Below, one piece after another: positions 7,297 to 16,064 of a DNA stretch of 64,000 nucleotides (position 1 is the stretch's first letter; each line of letters starts with the position of its first letter). The translations under genes were made by a program, and so were the position numbers. The notes under the pieces were generated by a model. That model did no database searches. It saw nothing but the letters and a program-made list of their open reading frames with translations, and had not been told where the DNA came from. Origin of the DNA: Clostridiales bacterium (GTDB lineage: Bacteria; Bacillota; Clostridia; Christensenellales; Borkfalkiaceae); NCBI GenBank assembly GCA_023667345.1, contig JAMPAF010000003.1:60189-124188 (forward strand). The letters run 5' to 3'.

Positions 7297-8121
7297 ATGA
7301 AAACCAAAAGAATTTTGACAATGCAGGACTTATCGTGCGTGGGGCAGTGCTCGCTGACCGTGGCTCTCCCCATACTCTCGCGCTACGGCGTGGAGGCGTG
7401 CGTGCTGCCCACGGCGGTGCTCTCTAACCACACAATGTTCAAGGGGTGGAGTTACCTCGATTTGACGCCCGAAATTCCCGCAATCTTTGAGAACTGGAAA
7501 AACAACGGCATCAAATTCGACGCGTTTTTGCTCGGTTATTTGGGCAAAAAGGAGCTTATGGCGCTTGCCGAAAAGTGCTTCGACGGGTTTGCAAACGAGG
7601 GCGCGCCGATAATCATCGACCCCGTGTTCGCCGACAACGGCAAACTGTACGGCGGGTTCGATTTGGAGTACGTTGCCGAAATGAAAAAGCTTATCCGCCG
7701 CGCGGATATTATTCTTCCCAACGTGACCGAAGCGTGCTTTCTGACTGGCACAGAGTATAGAGAAGAGCATAGCGACGAATATATAAAAGAGCTTGCAGGC
7801 AAGCTCTTCGAAATAACCGGCAAAACGGTTGTGATTACGGGCGTAGAATGGAGCAATTTGATAGGCGAATACGTTTTAACCGAAATTATGCGCGCCAAAA
7901 AGCCCACTTTGCGCGGAGAGTACATCATGCTTGAAAAACTGCCTGAAAAGCGGCACGGCACGGGCGACATTTTCGCCTCGGTTTTCACGGCAAATTATTT
8001 GAACGGCAAGTCGCTTTCGAACTGTTGCTCTGCGGCAAGCCGATTTGTTATCGACTGCCTGAAAGAGACCGACCGCGCCCATTTTTACGGCGTGAACTTC
8101 GAAAAAGTGCTGAACGGATAA
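7297..8121 (+). CDS. pdxK: Pyridoxal/pyridoxamine kinase
   Basis: Phosphorylates the B6 vitamers to make PLP for salvage. The 274-aa ribokinase-fold protein begins with MQDLSCVGQCSLTVALP, the usual PdxK/PdxY start, includes VLSNHT and IIDPVFADNG, and ends with the anion-hole motif HGTGDIFAS. Length is normal. AGAGG lies about 10 bases before the ATG. It is divergent from the PdxR-type regulator, and the two together look like a self-contained B6 salvage module; no pdxST synthesis genes are present in the window. Confidence 0.9.
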   Translation: MKTKRILTMQDLSCVGQCSLTVALPILSRYGVEACVLPTAVLSNHTMFKGWSYLDLTPEIPAIFENWKNNGIKFDAFLLGYLGKKELMALAEKCFDGFANEGAPIIIDPVFADNGKLYGGFDLEYVAEMKKLIRRADIILPNVTEACFLTGTEYREEHSDEYIKELAGKLFEITGKTVVITGVEWSNLIGEYVLTEIMRAKKPTLRGEYIMLEKLPEKRHGTGDIFASVFTANYLNGKSLSNCCSAASRFVIDCLKETDRAHFYGVNFEKVLNG

Positions 8122-8197
8122 GAATTTAATGCAATAAGAACGGGAAATTTAATGCAGAATTAAGAATTAAGAATTATGCTAAGGAATAATTATTTAA

Positions 8198-8320
8198 ACC
8201 AACCTCTTTCGTCTGCTACGCAGCCGCCTTCCCCTTCAAAGTGGAAGGCGAGGGGTTGCGCGATAATCTTGCTTTCCCCTTTGAAGGGGAAAGTACCTCG
8301 AAGAGGGGATAGAGGTTGAT
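8198..8320 (-). repeat. Family A repeat, copy 2 (inverted)
   Basis: CAACCTCTTTCGTCTGC to GGGGATAGAGGTTG: the reverse complement of copies A3 and A4, without a family F insert. It fills the gap between the convergent pdxK and rtcB genes. Confidence 0.8.
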
Positions 8321-8377
8321 AAACCCAACCAAAATTCTGCATTCTACATTCTTAATTCTGAATTTAACTATTGCGCC

Positions 8378-9562
8378 TCACTCATTGCCCGCCTTGAAAT
8401 TGTAGACGGGCTTTATTATTTTTTCAATCTCCACGGTGGGCGAAATGAGCTCGATTATCTCCTGCATGGGCTTATACGCCATGGGCGATTCGTCGATTGT
8501 CGCTTCGGTAGCCGTGGTGGTGTAAACACCGCGCATTTCGTCCTGAAATTCCCGAACGGAGAAGAGCTGTTTCGCCTCGCTTCGCTTTAACAGCCTGCCC
8601 GCGCCGTGAGGTGCGGAATTGTTCCAGTCATCGTTGCCCTTGCCGCGCGCAATAACGCAGCCGTCGCGCATATTCATGGGGATAATCACCCTCTGCCCCT
8701 CGTGCGCGGGAATAGAGCCCTTGCGGATAATATTGTCGTCGTCGATAAAATTGTGCACCGTTTCGAAGCTTTCGGAGCGGTAAATTTTTAAAAATTTAAG
8801 TATGTCGTCCGCCATCTTTCTGCGGCTTAGCGAGGCGAATTTCTGGCAGAGACGCAAGTCGTGCAGATAGTCCTGCATGTGCCCGCCGTCGAGATAGCAA
8901 AGGTCGGCGGGAATTTTGGTTTTGTGCGCGTATTTTGCGTTCACTTCGGCGATTGCCGCGGGGATATCCCCCTGCCTTCCCGCCGCTTTCAGCTTTTCGG
9001 TGACCGCCGCCCGCTCATCTTCGGCACAGAATTTGCAGTCGTTTACGGCAAGTTTTTGATAGATTTTGGCGACCTGCAACCCGAGATTGCGCGAGCCGCT
9101 GTGGATAACCAAATAGCCGTTGCCCTCGCCGTCGCGGTCGACCTCGATAAAGTGATTACCGCCTCCGAGCGTGCCCAAAGAGCCGTAAAGTCTGTCGAAA
9201 TCGCGCAACTCTTTAAAGCAATTAAGCTGTTTTATCAGCTCCACGCCGCCGTATTCCTTGCGGCAAGCCGTGCCGCTGGGTATTTTCGCCTTTATGAATT
9301 TATCGAGTTCTTCGAGCGAAAAGTCCGCCTTGCCGAGCTCCACGGTAAGCATGCCGCAGCCCAAATCCACGCCCAAAACGTTGGGTATAATCTTGTCCGT
9401 AAGCTGTGCGGTGAAGCCCACCACGCACCCCGTTCCCGCGTGAACGTCGGGCATAATTCTTACGCGTGCAAGCGAAAAAGGGGGCTGTGCAATCAGCGTG
9501 TAAATCTGATTGACCGCCTCCGGTTCTATATTTTCCGTAAATATTTTCAAATCGTAACTCAT
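8378..9562 (-). CDS. rtcB: RNA-splicing ligase RtcB
   Basis: Joins RNA 2',3'-cyclic-phosphate (or 3'-phosphate) ends to 5'-OH ends using GTP and manganese. The 394-aa protein has the family signatures MPDVHAG, GVDLGCGM (metal-binding Cys69), GGGNHFIE, HSGSRNLG and APHGAGR, whose histidine becomes guanylylated. The chosen ATG (MSYDLKIF) has AAGGAAACT directly upstream; the frame extends 23 codons further but without a start signal. No rtcA or rtcR is adjacent, as is usual in Clostridia. Role in RNA repair is inferred from the family. Confidence 0.95.
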   Translation of the reverse strand: MSYDLKIFTENIEPEAVNQIYTLIAQPPFSLARVRIMPDVHAGTGCVVGFTAQLTDKIIPNVLGVDLGCGMLTVELGKADFSLEELDKFIKAKIPSGTACRKEYGGVELIKQLNCFKELRDFDRLYGSLGTLGGGNHFIEVDRDGEGNGYLVIHSGSRNLGLQVAKIYQKLAVNDCKFCAEDERAAVTEKLKAAGRQGDIPAAIAEVNAKYAHKTKIPADLCYLDGGHMQDYLHDLRLCQKFASLSRRKMADDILKFLKIYRSESFETVHNFIDDDNIIRKGSIPAHEGQRVIIPMNMRDGCVIARGKGNDDWNNSAPHGAGRLLKRSEAKQLFSVREFQDEMRGVYTTTATEATIDESPMAYKPMQEIIELISPTVEIEKIIKPVYNFKAGNE

Positions 9563-9676
9563 AGTTTCCTTAAAGTAAGACTTGGCTACACAAACTTCGT
9601 AATTCTGGATTGCCGCGGCTACGCCTCGCAATGACGCTTACGCGGGGCGCGACGAGTATTGCTAGCGAAGTTTATC

Positions 9677-10882
9677 TTACAGCCTTTCCGCGATTTTGCG
9701 CAAAAATTCCTCGCTGTCGAGCTTGACGGGGACAATCCCCTCGCGCTTAAACAATGGTATCAAATCGCCCGTCATATAGCCGCTTTCGATTGTGGCAACC
9801 GTCGCCGCTTCCAACCTCTTTGCAAACTCGACGAGCTCGGGAATATTGTCCAACTCCCCCCTCTTTGCCAAAGCGCCCGTCCACGCCCAAATGGTTGCAA
9901 CCGAGTTTGTAGACGTGCTCTCGCCCGCTCTCCACTTGTAGTAGTGGCGGGTAACCGTGCCGTGCGCCGCCTCGAACTCGTACTTTTTATCGGGCGAAAC
10001 CAACACGCTGCTCATCATACCCAAAGACCCGTACGCCGTGGCAACCATATCGCTCATAACGTCGCCGTCGTAGTTTTTGCACACCCACAAAACGCCGCCT
10101 TCCGAGCGCATGATACGCGCGACGATATCGTCTATCAGCGTGTACATATAGTAAATGCCCGCCCGCTCGAATTTCTCCTTGTACTCACCCTCATAAATTT
10201 CGGCAAAAATATCCTTAAAACGGTGGTCGTAGGTCTTGGAAATGGTGTCCTTCGCGCCCAGCCACATGGGAATTTTGTTTTCTAACGCAAAGTTAAAACA
10301 GCTCCGCGCGAACGCCGCAATGGACTTGTCGAGGTTGTGCACACCCTGCACTATGCCGTCGCCCTTGAACCCGTGTATGAGCTTGCGCTCCACCTCGTTT
10401 CCGTCTTTGTCGCATATGACTATGTGCGCGCTCTGCCCCGCTTCAACGCGGCTTTCGACCGCATTGTAGATATCCCCGTACGCGTGGCGGGCAAGCACTA
10501 TGGGTTTAGTCCACCCGGGCACGTATGGCGTAATACCCTTAACCAAAATGGGCGCGCGGAAAACCGTGCCGTCCAAAATGCGGCGGATAGTGCCGTTGGG
10601 GCTCTTCCACATTTTTTTGAGGTTGTATTCCTGCACGCGCTGGGCGTTGGGGGTAATCGTCGCGCACTTGACCGCAACGCCGTATTTAAGCGTTGCGAGC
10701 GCGCTCTCTTCCGTCACCTTGTCGTCCGTGCGGTCACGCTCGGGCAGACCCAAATCGTAGTATTCCGTCTTTAAATCGACGAAAGGTTCGATTAAAATTT
10801 CCTTTATCCATTTCCACAGAACGCGGGTCATTTCGTCGCCGTCCATCTCGACGAGCGGCGTTTTCATAACGATTTTTGCCAT
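9677..10882 (-). CDS. icd: NADP-dependent isocitrate dehydrogenase (eukaryote-like type)
   Basis: Oxidative decarboxylation of isocitrate to 2-oxoglutarate, giving NADPH and the precursor of glutamate. The 401-aa sequence belongs to the homodimeric type II subfamily related to mitochondrial enzymes: PLVEMDGDEMTR, KSPNGTIRRILDGTVFR, YDGDVMSD and AAHGTVTRHYY. AGAGGAAT precedes the ATG. It lies 114 bp upstream of rtcB on the same strand but the gap carries repeat material, so cotranscription is uncertain. No other TCA-cycle gene is present, consistent with a biosynthetic role. Confidence 0.95.
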   Translation of the reverse strand: MAKIVMKTPLVEMDGDEMTRVLWKWIKEILIEPFVDLKTEYYDLGLPERDRTDDKVTEESALATLKYGVAVKCATITPNAQRVQEYNLKKMWKSPNGTIRRILDGTVFRAPILVKGITPYVPGWTKPIVLARHAYGDIYNAVESRVEAGQSAHIVICDKDGNEVERKLIHGFKGDGIVQGVHNLDKSIAAFARSCFNFALENKIPMWLGAKDTISKTYDHRFKDIFAEIYEGEYKEKFERAGIYYMYTLIDDIVARIMRSEGGVLWVCKNYDGDVMSDMVATAYGSLGMMSSVLVSPDKKYEFEAAHGTVTRHYYKWRAGESTSTNSVATIWAWTGALAKRGELDNIPELVEFAKRLEAATVATIESGYMTGDLIPLFKREGIVPVKLDSEEFLRKIAERL

Positions 10883-10989
10883 AGCTTATTCCTCTTCGCT
10901 TTTTTACATTTTACTATAATTAAAGATAGCTTGGCAAGCGAATTGCAAAGCCGTTTGAGAATACGGCGTCAACCATGCGCAACTACTTG

Positions 10990-11245
10990 TCGCCGTTTGA
11001 GTTATGCCGTCATTGCGTCCGTCTGCCGCAGGCAGCCGCACGGAGCGAAGCGCAGTAGGAGCGTTAGCGACGCGGCAATCCAAAATTACGTAGTCTGCGG
11101 AACGTCGCTTCCTACTTGTCGCCGTATTACCACGAGGGGATTCTCTCAACTCGGTCGCCCGCTATTGCGGGTCTTCCTTCGCTCGAAATGACACGCTCCT
11201 ATGTGCTTGTATGATTATGCCCCGCCTTGCGGCGGGGCGAAATAA
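10990..11245. repeat. Family I repeat, copy 2
   Basis: About 250 bp containing ATGCCGTCATTGCG, AATTACGTAGTCTGCGGAA, TATTACCACGAGGGGATTCTC, CGAAATGACACGC and the hairpin GCCCCGCCTTGCGGCGGGGC. The copy near 58.2 kb has all these blocks in the same order. It occupies most of the icd-ddl gap. Confidence 0.75.
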
Positions 11246-11296
11246 AATACCTTAATGCGCTCGCAAATTATTTAAAATAATTACCGCAATTCAGCA

Positions 11297-12397
11297 TTAC
11301 TTTTTAATATTCGTATTCGGCTTGATGCCGTTCAAAATGCCCGTTGATATAACGCGGCGAGCCTTTCTGACTAAAAAGTCTGCCTTCGCCTGCTCTATGC
11401 ACGATAAAAGTACGCCGTAAAAACCTTTATAACTATCCGACAAAAGGTACTGCGACAGCGAGCCGGGCACCGTATTTATCTCGCTGAGATAGCGTTGCCC
11501 CCCGCATATTATGTAATCAAAGCGCACTATCCCCCGCATATTCAGCGCCGAATATATGCGCGCCGCCTCCTCTTTTATGCCTTCGGCGACCACCTCTTCA
11601 AGCTCGGCGGGGAACTTTCTTTTGCCGCCGCCGCAATACTTATCGTCGTAGGATAACAGGTCGCCGTCGGACGAAACCTCTTCGCATTCCGAGGTTATTG
11701 TCGCACCGTTCGGGCAATAAACCGCGCAATTTATCTCTTTTATAGGCGATAAATACTCCTCGATAAGCACGCCGCCGTCCAACTCGAACGCGGTATAAAG
11801 CGCCTCTTTAAGCTCGTTTTCATCGTCGCATTTGGCTATACCTATGCTCGAACCTAAGGTTGCGGGCTTTACGATTACGGGGTAGCCGACCGCCCTTGCA
11901 CCCTCGATTGCCCCCGTAATATCCCGCGAATAAGCGTATTTTGCGAGCTTTACCCCCAAACTTTGCAGCACGAGTTTGGTGTAGTATTTATCCATAAACG
12001 CCGCACTTTCGAACAGCCCCGCCGAAGCCAAAGGGATATTTAAAATATCGCACAGCCCAGCAACCGCGCCGCCCTCGCCCGCGCCGCCGTGACAGCAATT
12101 TACAACGCACCCGATTTGCGCAACCGCTTTGGGCCTGCCGCGCCCGTTAAAGATTATTACCCCGCCGTTTGAAAAACCGCATGTTGCGCACCCTTCATAC
12201 CCGCCGTTTTTGTAGACGGTAACGTCGGCAAGTTTTTCGTCCGCGTAAAATTTCCCGCCGTGGTCGATATAGACTGGCAGCACGGTTTTGCCGCCCTTTT
12301 TTAATACGTTGCACACCATCGTGCCCGTGATTACCGAGACCTCGTTTTCGGACGAAATGCCGCCGAAAAATACTAAGATATCATAATTTTTTTGCAT
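11297..12397 (-). CDS. D-alanine-D-alanine ligase-like ATP-grasp enzyme
   Basis: Expected to join D-alanine (or a related D-amino or hydroxy acid) to D-alanine for peptidoglycan. The 366-aa protein has the Ddl layout: FFGGISSENEVSVITG, CCHGGAGEGGAVAGL, FMDKYYTK, VKPATLGSSIGI and EINTVPGSLSQYL. It is divergent from standard DdlA/B: the usual HGxxGEDG box reads GGAGEGG, and the segment after EEYL reads SPIKEINCAVYC. These changes touch substrate-binding regions, so specificity may differ. It follows a MurF-like gene on the same strand, which supports a cell-wall role; a family G repeat separates them. Confidence 0.8.
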   Translation of the reverse strand: MQKNYDILVFFGGISSENEVSVITGTMVCNVLKKGGKTVLPVYIDHGGKFYADEKLADVTVYKNGGYEGCATCGFSNGGVIIFNGRGRPKAVAQIGCVVNCCHGGAGEGGAVAGLCDILNIPLASAGLFESAAFMDKYYTKLVLQSLGVKLAKYAYSRDITGAIEGARAVGYPVIVKPATLGSSIGIAKCDDENELKEALYTAFELDGGVLIEEYLSPIKEINCAVYCPNGATITSECEEVSSDGDLLSYDDKYCGGGKRKFPAELEEVVAEGIKEEAARIYSALNMRGIVRFDYIICGGQRYLSEINTVPGSLSQYLLSDSYKGFYGVLLSCIEQAKADFLVRKARRVISTGILNGIKPNTNIKK

Positions 12398-12465
12398 AAA
12401 AAAATCACCTCCGCAAAATATTTTTTCGCTTTGGTGAAATGGTTAAATTGTTATATTTTAAATAA

Positions 12466-12644
12466 ATAACGTAGCAAGCAAAACCGCGCTTTTGCGCAGC
12501 GCGCCCCAATTTGCGCATACCTGCGCCTCAGCGGGTGTGCGGCTGCAATTTTATTATATGAGTGCCCCTAAGATTGCAGCCGCGAGGGCAGCGCCCTTAA
12601 ATTCGTAGCGTTTTCTCGTCGGCGCCAGACGAGAAAACCGAGAG
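12466..12644 (+). repeat. Family G structured repeat, copy 1
   Basis: Contains GTAGCAAGCAAAACCGCGC, the stem GCGGCTGCAAT/ATTGCAGCCGC around a TATTATATGAGTGCCCC loop, a short stem AGGGC-AGC-GCCCT, and GTTTTCTCGTC/GACGAGAAAAC. It ends at the stop codon of the MurF-like gene. Copies G2 and G3 keep the stems with different bases. Confidence 0.8.
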
Positions 12645-14255
12645 CTAATTATAAATCTCCGGCAAGTCGTTTAAAAACAGCACGCAGTCGCCTTTTTCCA
12701 ACACGTCTTTCAGCTTATCCTGCGCCGCCGCAAGCGAGGGAACGACGGTCAGTTTTTCGGGGTCGCCGCCCGCTTCCAGATATCCGTTTTTGACGGCGGT
12801 GACAAGCGTTTCGCCCACCAAAATCACAAAGTCGAGCCCGACGAGTTCGCCGCCAAGAGCCGTATTTTCGCTCTCTTCCAAAATGCCGAGCTCCACCAAA
12901 CCGGGGGTTACGGCAATTTTTTTGCCGCCGAAATATTTTAAAACGGTTATCGCCGCCCGTGCCCCTACGACGTTGGAATTGTAGCCGTCGTCTAAAATGT
13001 TCACACCGCCGCTCTCGATAAGTTGCAGACGGTGTTCGGTGAACCCGAGCTCTTCAACCGCCGCGCAAATTTCGTCTATGCCCACGCCCATCCGATAGGC
13101 AGCCTGTGCGCACAGCCCGATATTGTTCGCGCTGTGCCCGCCAAGAAGCTTGGTTTTAACCCGCCTTTCCTCTCCGCCCAAGGTGAGCGTAAACTCGGTG
13201 CCCGTGCAGTCGGCTTTAATATCCGACACGCAGGTTACGGCAACCTTTTCGCCGTCGATATCCTTAAAGAGGTCGAAGCAGTCCGCCGCGATAAAACAAC
13301 TGTCTTTCGTGCCCGCAATGATTTCGCCCTTGGCGGCGACGATATTTTCGGGCGTTTTGAAGCTTTCGAGGTGTTGCGGGCAGATACCCGTAATGAGCGA
13401 ATAGTCGGGCGGGCAGATAGCGCAGAGCTCGGCAATATCGCCTTTATGCCGCGCGCCCATTTCGGCGATAAGCACGTCGAAATCTTTTAAGTCGCTACCG
13501 TTTACCGTGCGGGCGATGCCCAAAGGCGTGTTGAACGACGACGGCGTTTTAAGCACGCGAAACTTTTTTCCGAGCATCGCGGCAAGAATATTCTTCGCGC
13601 CAGTCTTGCCGTAACTGCCAGTTATGCCCACTATCATTATGTCCGCCGCCGCAACCGCGCGCTTCGCCTTTTTGACGTACGAGCAGTTTATGGGCGCTTC
13701 CCAGATAAGCGTAATTAAATTTGCAAGGCAGACGAGGGGGATAATTAAAAGGGGCAGAATTGCAAGCGCGCTGTATTTGAGCGTGGCAAACAGCCGCACG
13801 CCCCACACGCTTTCGCCGAAGTTTAAAAGCGTTGCGGCAAGGTATGAAAGCACCGCGAAAACCAACCATACGGTTACAAACAGCCGCTTGAAACGCGGGG
13901 TTAGCGTTGCACTGTTTTTTACCGCGCGGCGGCTGTCCGCAACCGCGTACAGCACGAAGAATATGAGGTACGCGCTTAGACCTATGACCGCCGCCCAGTG
14001 TGCCCCCGCAAAGCCGAAGCACAGCGAAATTACCGCCGAGGCGAGAGCCGAGGCGAGAGCAAGCAGTGAAAAACGCGCCTGCGTTAAGTTGTTTTTGCGC
14101 CCCGCCCAGCCGAAGAGCTTTGCGCCCTTATAGCCGAAGCCTTGCAAAATACCCAGCGTTTTGAATGAGGTAACGCTTAAAAAACACGCGAACACAACCG
14201 CGATAAGCGCGCACTCCAATGTAGTTTGCCAGTTTATGAAAATACCCATCGTCAA
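12645..14255 (-). CDS. Membrane-anchored Mur ligase family protein (MurF-like)
   Basis: Probably an ATP-dependent amide ligase acting on a UDP-MurNAc-peptide or a related wall precursor. The 536-aa protein starts with about 200 residues carrying several hydrophobic helices in place of the cytosolic MurF N-domain. It continues with the Mur ligase core: GITGSYGKTGAKN (P-loop), SSFNTPLGIA, IAEMGARHKGDI, and HRLQLIESGGVNILDDGYNSN, a MurF-type signature. The hydrolase upstream overlaps by 4 bp and the Ddl-like gene follows, so the three probably work together on cell-wall precursors. Whether it replaces or supplements a soluble MurF cannot be decided here. Confidence 0.8.
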   Translation of the reverse strand: MTMGIFINWQTTLECALIAVVFACFLSVTSFKTLGILQGFGYKGAKLFGWAGRKNNLTQARFSLLALASALASAVISLCFGFAGAHWAAVIGLSAYLIFFVLYAVADSRRAVKNSATLTPRFKRLFVTVWLVFAVLSYLAATLLNFGESVWGVRLFATLKYSALAILPLLIIPLVCLANLITLIWEAPINCSYVKKAKRAVAAADIMIVGITGSYGKTGAKNILAAMLGKKFRVLKTPSSFNTPLGIARTVNGSDLKDFDVLIAEMGARHKGDIAELCAICPPDYSLITGICPQHLESFKTPENIVAAKGEIIAGTKDSCFIAADCFDLFKDIDGEKVAVTCVSDIKADCTGTEFTLTLGGEERRVKTKLLGGHSANNIGLCAQAAYRMGVGIDEICAAVEELGFTEHRLQLIESGGVNILDDGYNSNVVGARAAITVLKYFGGKKIAVTPGLVELGILEESENTALGGELVGLDFVILVGETLVTAVKNGYLEAGGDPEKLTVVPSLAAAQDKLKDVLEKGDCVLFLNDLPEIYN

Positions 14256-14926
14256 CCTTTGCCGTTAAAAAAATCCGCTAAGAACGAATTGAAAACTTCG
14301 CTGTTTTCGCTGAAACAGAAGTGCCCGCCGTCGATTATTTTCAGCCTGCTTCCGTCTATCAGTGAGTGAAAAATTTCGCCCTCTTCCGCGGGCGGCGTAA
14401 CCGTGTCGCTCTGCCCGTAAACAAGCAAAGTCGGCACGCTTATTTTCTGTGCGCAAGCCCTCAAATCCTCGTTTACAATCAGCTTGTAACTCTCGCGCAT
14501 GAGGGGCGAAAGCGAGCGGTATTCCGCGCTCCCGAAGTGCCTTTCGGCAAATCTTGGGAACAGCTTTTTTACCCGCCTGTACCGCTTTACCCGCCGCATA
14601 TATTGGGGGGAACGGGGTTTTACCACCCCCGCGCCGCCCGTTATGACAAGTTTTTTTACAAGATTTTGCTCTCTTGCAAGCAGTTTGAAAATCACCCTTG
14701 CGCCGAAGGAATGGGCGACGGCGAAACAGCCGCCGAGCCCGCATTTATAAATGAATTCTTTCAGCCAGTCCGCATAATCGCCCACCGACCACGCCCTGTC
14801 CGTCGGCGAGCTTTGCCCGAACGCAGGCATATCCGGCGCAACCGCGCGGTAGCCGTTTTTCGCCAAAAAATCAATCTGATAATAAAAACTCTCTTTACTC
14901 GAAAGATAGCCGTGCAAAAGTAGCAC
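14252..14926 (-). CDS. Alpha/beta hydrolase, 5' end split by an apparent frameshift
   Basis: A 224-aa hydrolase starting at GTG 14926 (LLLHGYLSS). The nucleophile elbow is AHSFGARV and the acid/histidine motifs are YGQSDTV and DGGHFCF. The expected first strands are missing from this start, but they are encoded just upstream in the same frame (NGGYVSVAERGAGQS) without a start codon. They connect by a -1 shift to a TTG start at 14997. The shift falls on TTTTTTTTA at 14971-14979, which contains the slippery heptamer T TTT TTA. Either frameshifting, transcript slippage or a missing T in the assembly explains this. The stop overlaps the next gene by 4 bp. Confidence 0.75.
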   Translation of the reverse strand: MLLLHGYLSSKESFYYQIDFLAKNGYRAVAPDMPAFGQSSPTDRAWSVGDYADWLKEFIYKCGLGGCFAVAHSFGARVIFKLLAREQNLVKKLVITGGAGVVKPRSPQYMRRVKRYRRVKKLFPRFAERHFGSAEYRSLSPLMRESYKLIVNEDLRACAQKISVPTLLVYGQSDTVTPPAEEGEIFHSLIDGSRLKIIDGGHFCFSENSEVFNSFLADFFNGKG

Positions 14927-14970
14927 GCTTTGCCCCGCGCCCCTTTCGGCGACGCTGACGTAACCGCCGT

Positions 14971-14997
14971 TAAAAAAAATGGCTCTTCACCCCGCAA
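14971..14997 (-). other. Out-of-frame 5' exon-like segment and slippery site of the hydrolase
   Basis: TTG at 14997 opens M-R-G-E-E-P-F-F, then reaches the 8-T run. In the zero frame codons are TTT TTT TTA; slipping back one base gives AAC GGC GGT TAC, which leads straight into the hydrolase. The heptamer is at 14971-14977. The rimI stop lies 12 bp upstream. Confidence 0.55.
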
Positions 14998-15009
14998 AAA
15001 TATTCGCGG

Positions 15010-15444
15010 TTAAAACTCCTTTACCATAACGAGGCAGTCCTCGCCGTCGGAATAGTAGCGCGTGCGCGCGTGCACACCTTTAAACCCGCACGAAAGATAG
15101 AGCCCGAGAGCCGCGGAATTGGATACGCGCACCTCTAAAAACACCTTTGCCGCGCCCCGCTCATTCGCGTTATCGAGTAAGGCGTTTAAGATAGCCCTGC
15201 CGACGCCGCCCCGCCTGTACTCCTCGGCGACCAGCACGTTTTCCAAATCGCACGAATCGAGCGCGGTGCACGTGCAGCCGTAGCCGATAACCTCGCCGCC
15301 CTCTTCGGCGACGACCATTTCGTAAGCGGGATTTTCGAACGCAGAGGCAATCGTGCCGAAGCTCCAGCTCTCGCCCTTAAAGCATTCCTTTTCGAGTTCG
15401 GAAACGGCTAAAATGTCCTCGTATTTGCACTTGCGGATTTTCAT
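15010..15444 (-). CDS. rimI: Ribosomal protein S18 alanine N-acetyltransferase family (GNAT)
   Basis: Acetyl-CoA-dependent N-acetyltransferase; RimI modifies the S18 N-terminus in Escherichia coli. The 144-aa sequence has the GNAT core: ENVLVAEEYRRGGVGRAIL (acetyl-CoA pyrophosphate loop) and LEVRVSNSAALGLYLSCGF. It overlaps tsaB by 4 bp (ATGA). The tsaE-tsaB-rimI order is a standard Firmicutes operon. The substrate in this organism is not shown by sequence. Confidence 0.92.
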   Translation of the reverse strand: MKIRKCKYEDILAVSELEKECFKGESWSFGTIASAFENPAYEMVVAEEGGEVIGYGCTCTALDSCDLENVLVAEEYRRGGVGRAILNALLDNANERGAAKVFLEVRVSNSAALGLYLSCGFKGVHARTRYYSDGEDCLVMVKEF

Positions 15445-16064
15445 AAGCCGTGTATGCGCTTTTCGCGCTCCTCCTCCGCCTGCGACTTTTTAACGTACAG
15501 CGCCGTGGGCTCTCCGCCCCCCTTCATTTTCGCCGCCAAAACGGCGGGCACAAGGCACTTTTCGGGCGAGAACTTGGTGTAGAGGGGCAAATCAAGCTCC
15601 TCCGTGCCGTAAACCGGTCTGCCGAGCGCAATCAATTCCTCTGCCGAAACATAGCGCGGCGGCAAATCGCAAGAGCCGTCCGCGGCGTACCCGCAGACGT
15701 AGTAGTTGCCGTGCAGCGCGTCGATAGCGACAAGGTAATCACAACCGCTGTTGACATTATATGAGAGCATATCGAAGGTTGTTACGCCCGCCGCCCTTTT
15801 GCCGAGTGCAACCGCATACCCCTTTATGCACGATATACCTATGCGTATGCCCGTAAACGACCCCGGTCCCGTTACCGCCGCGAAAAAGTCGCACTCCGCG
15901 GGGGTCAAACCCGCCTCGGTCAGCGCGCTTTCAATCTCGTCCATAAGCACGACTGAGTGTTGCATAGCGCAGTCCTCAACGTACTTTACGACCCTCTTTT
16001 CGCCCTTGCACGCCGCCACGGTGAGATAGCGCGAGGACGTGTCTACCGCCAAAAAATTACTCAC
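15441..16064 (-). CDS. tsaB: tRNA threonylcarbamoyladenosine synthesis protein TsaB
   Basis: ASKHA-fold partner that scaffolds TsaD in making t6A at position 37 of ANN-decoding tRNAs. The 207-aa protein begins LAVDTSSRYLTVAAC and carries the family motif AVTGPGSFTGIRIG. It overlaps tsaE by 8 bp upstream and rimI by 4 bp downstream, so all three are one translation-coupled unit. The catalytic partner TsaD and the carboxylating TsaC are not in this window. Confidence 0.95.
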   Translation of the reverse strand: MSNFLAVDTSSRYLTVAACKGEKRVVKYVEDCAMQHSVVLMDEIESALTEAGLTPAECDFFAAVTGPGSFTGIRIGISCIKGYAVALGKRAAGVTTFDMLSYNVNSGCDYLVAIDALHGNYYVCGYAADGSCDLPPRYVSAEELIALGRPVYGTEELDLPLYTKFSPEKCLVPAVLAAKMKGGGEPTALYVKKSQAEEEREKRIHGL

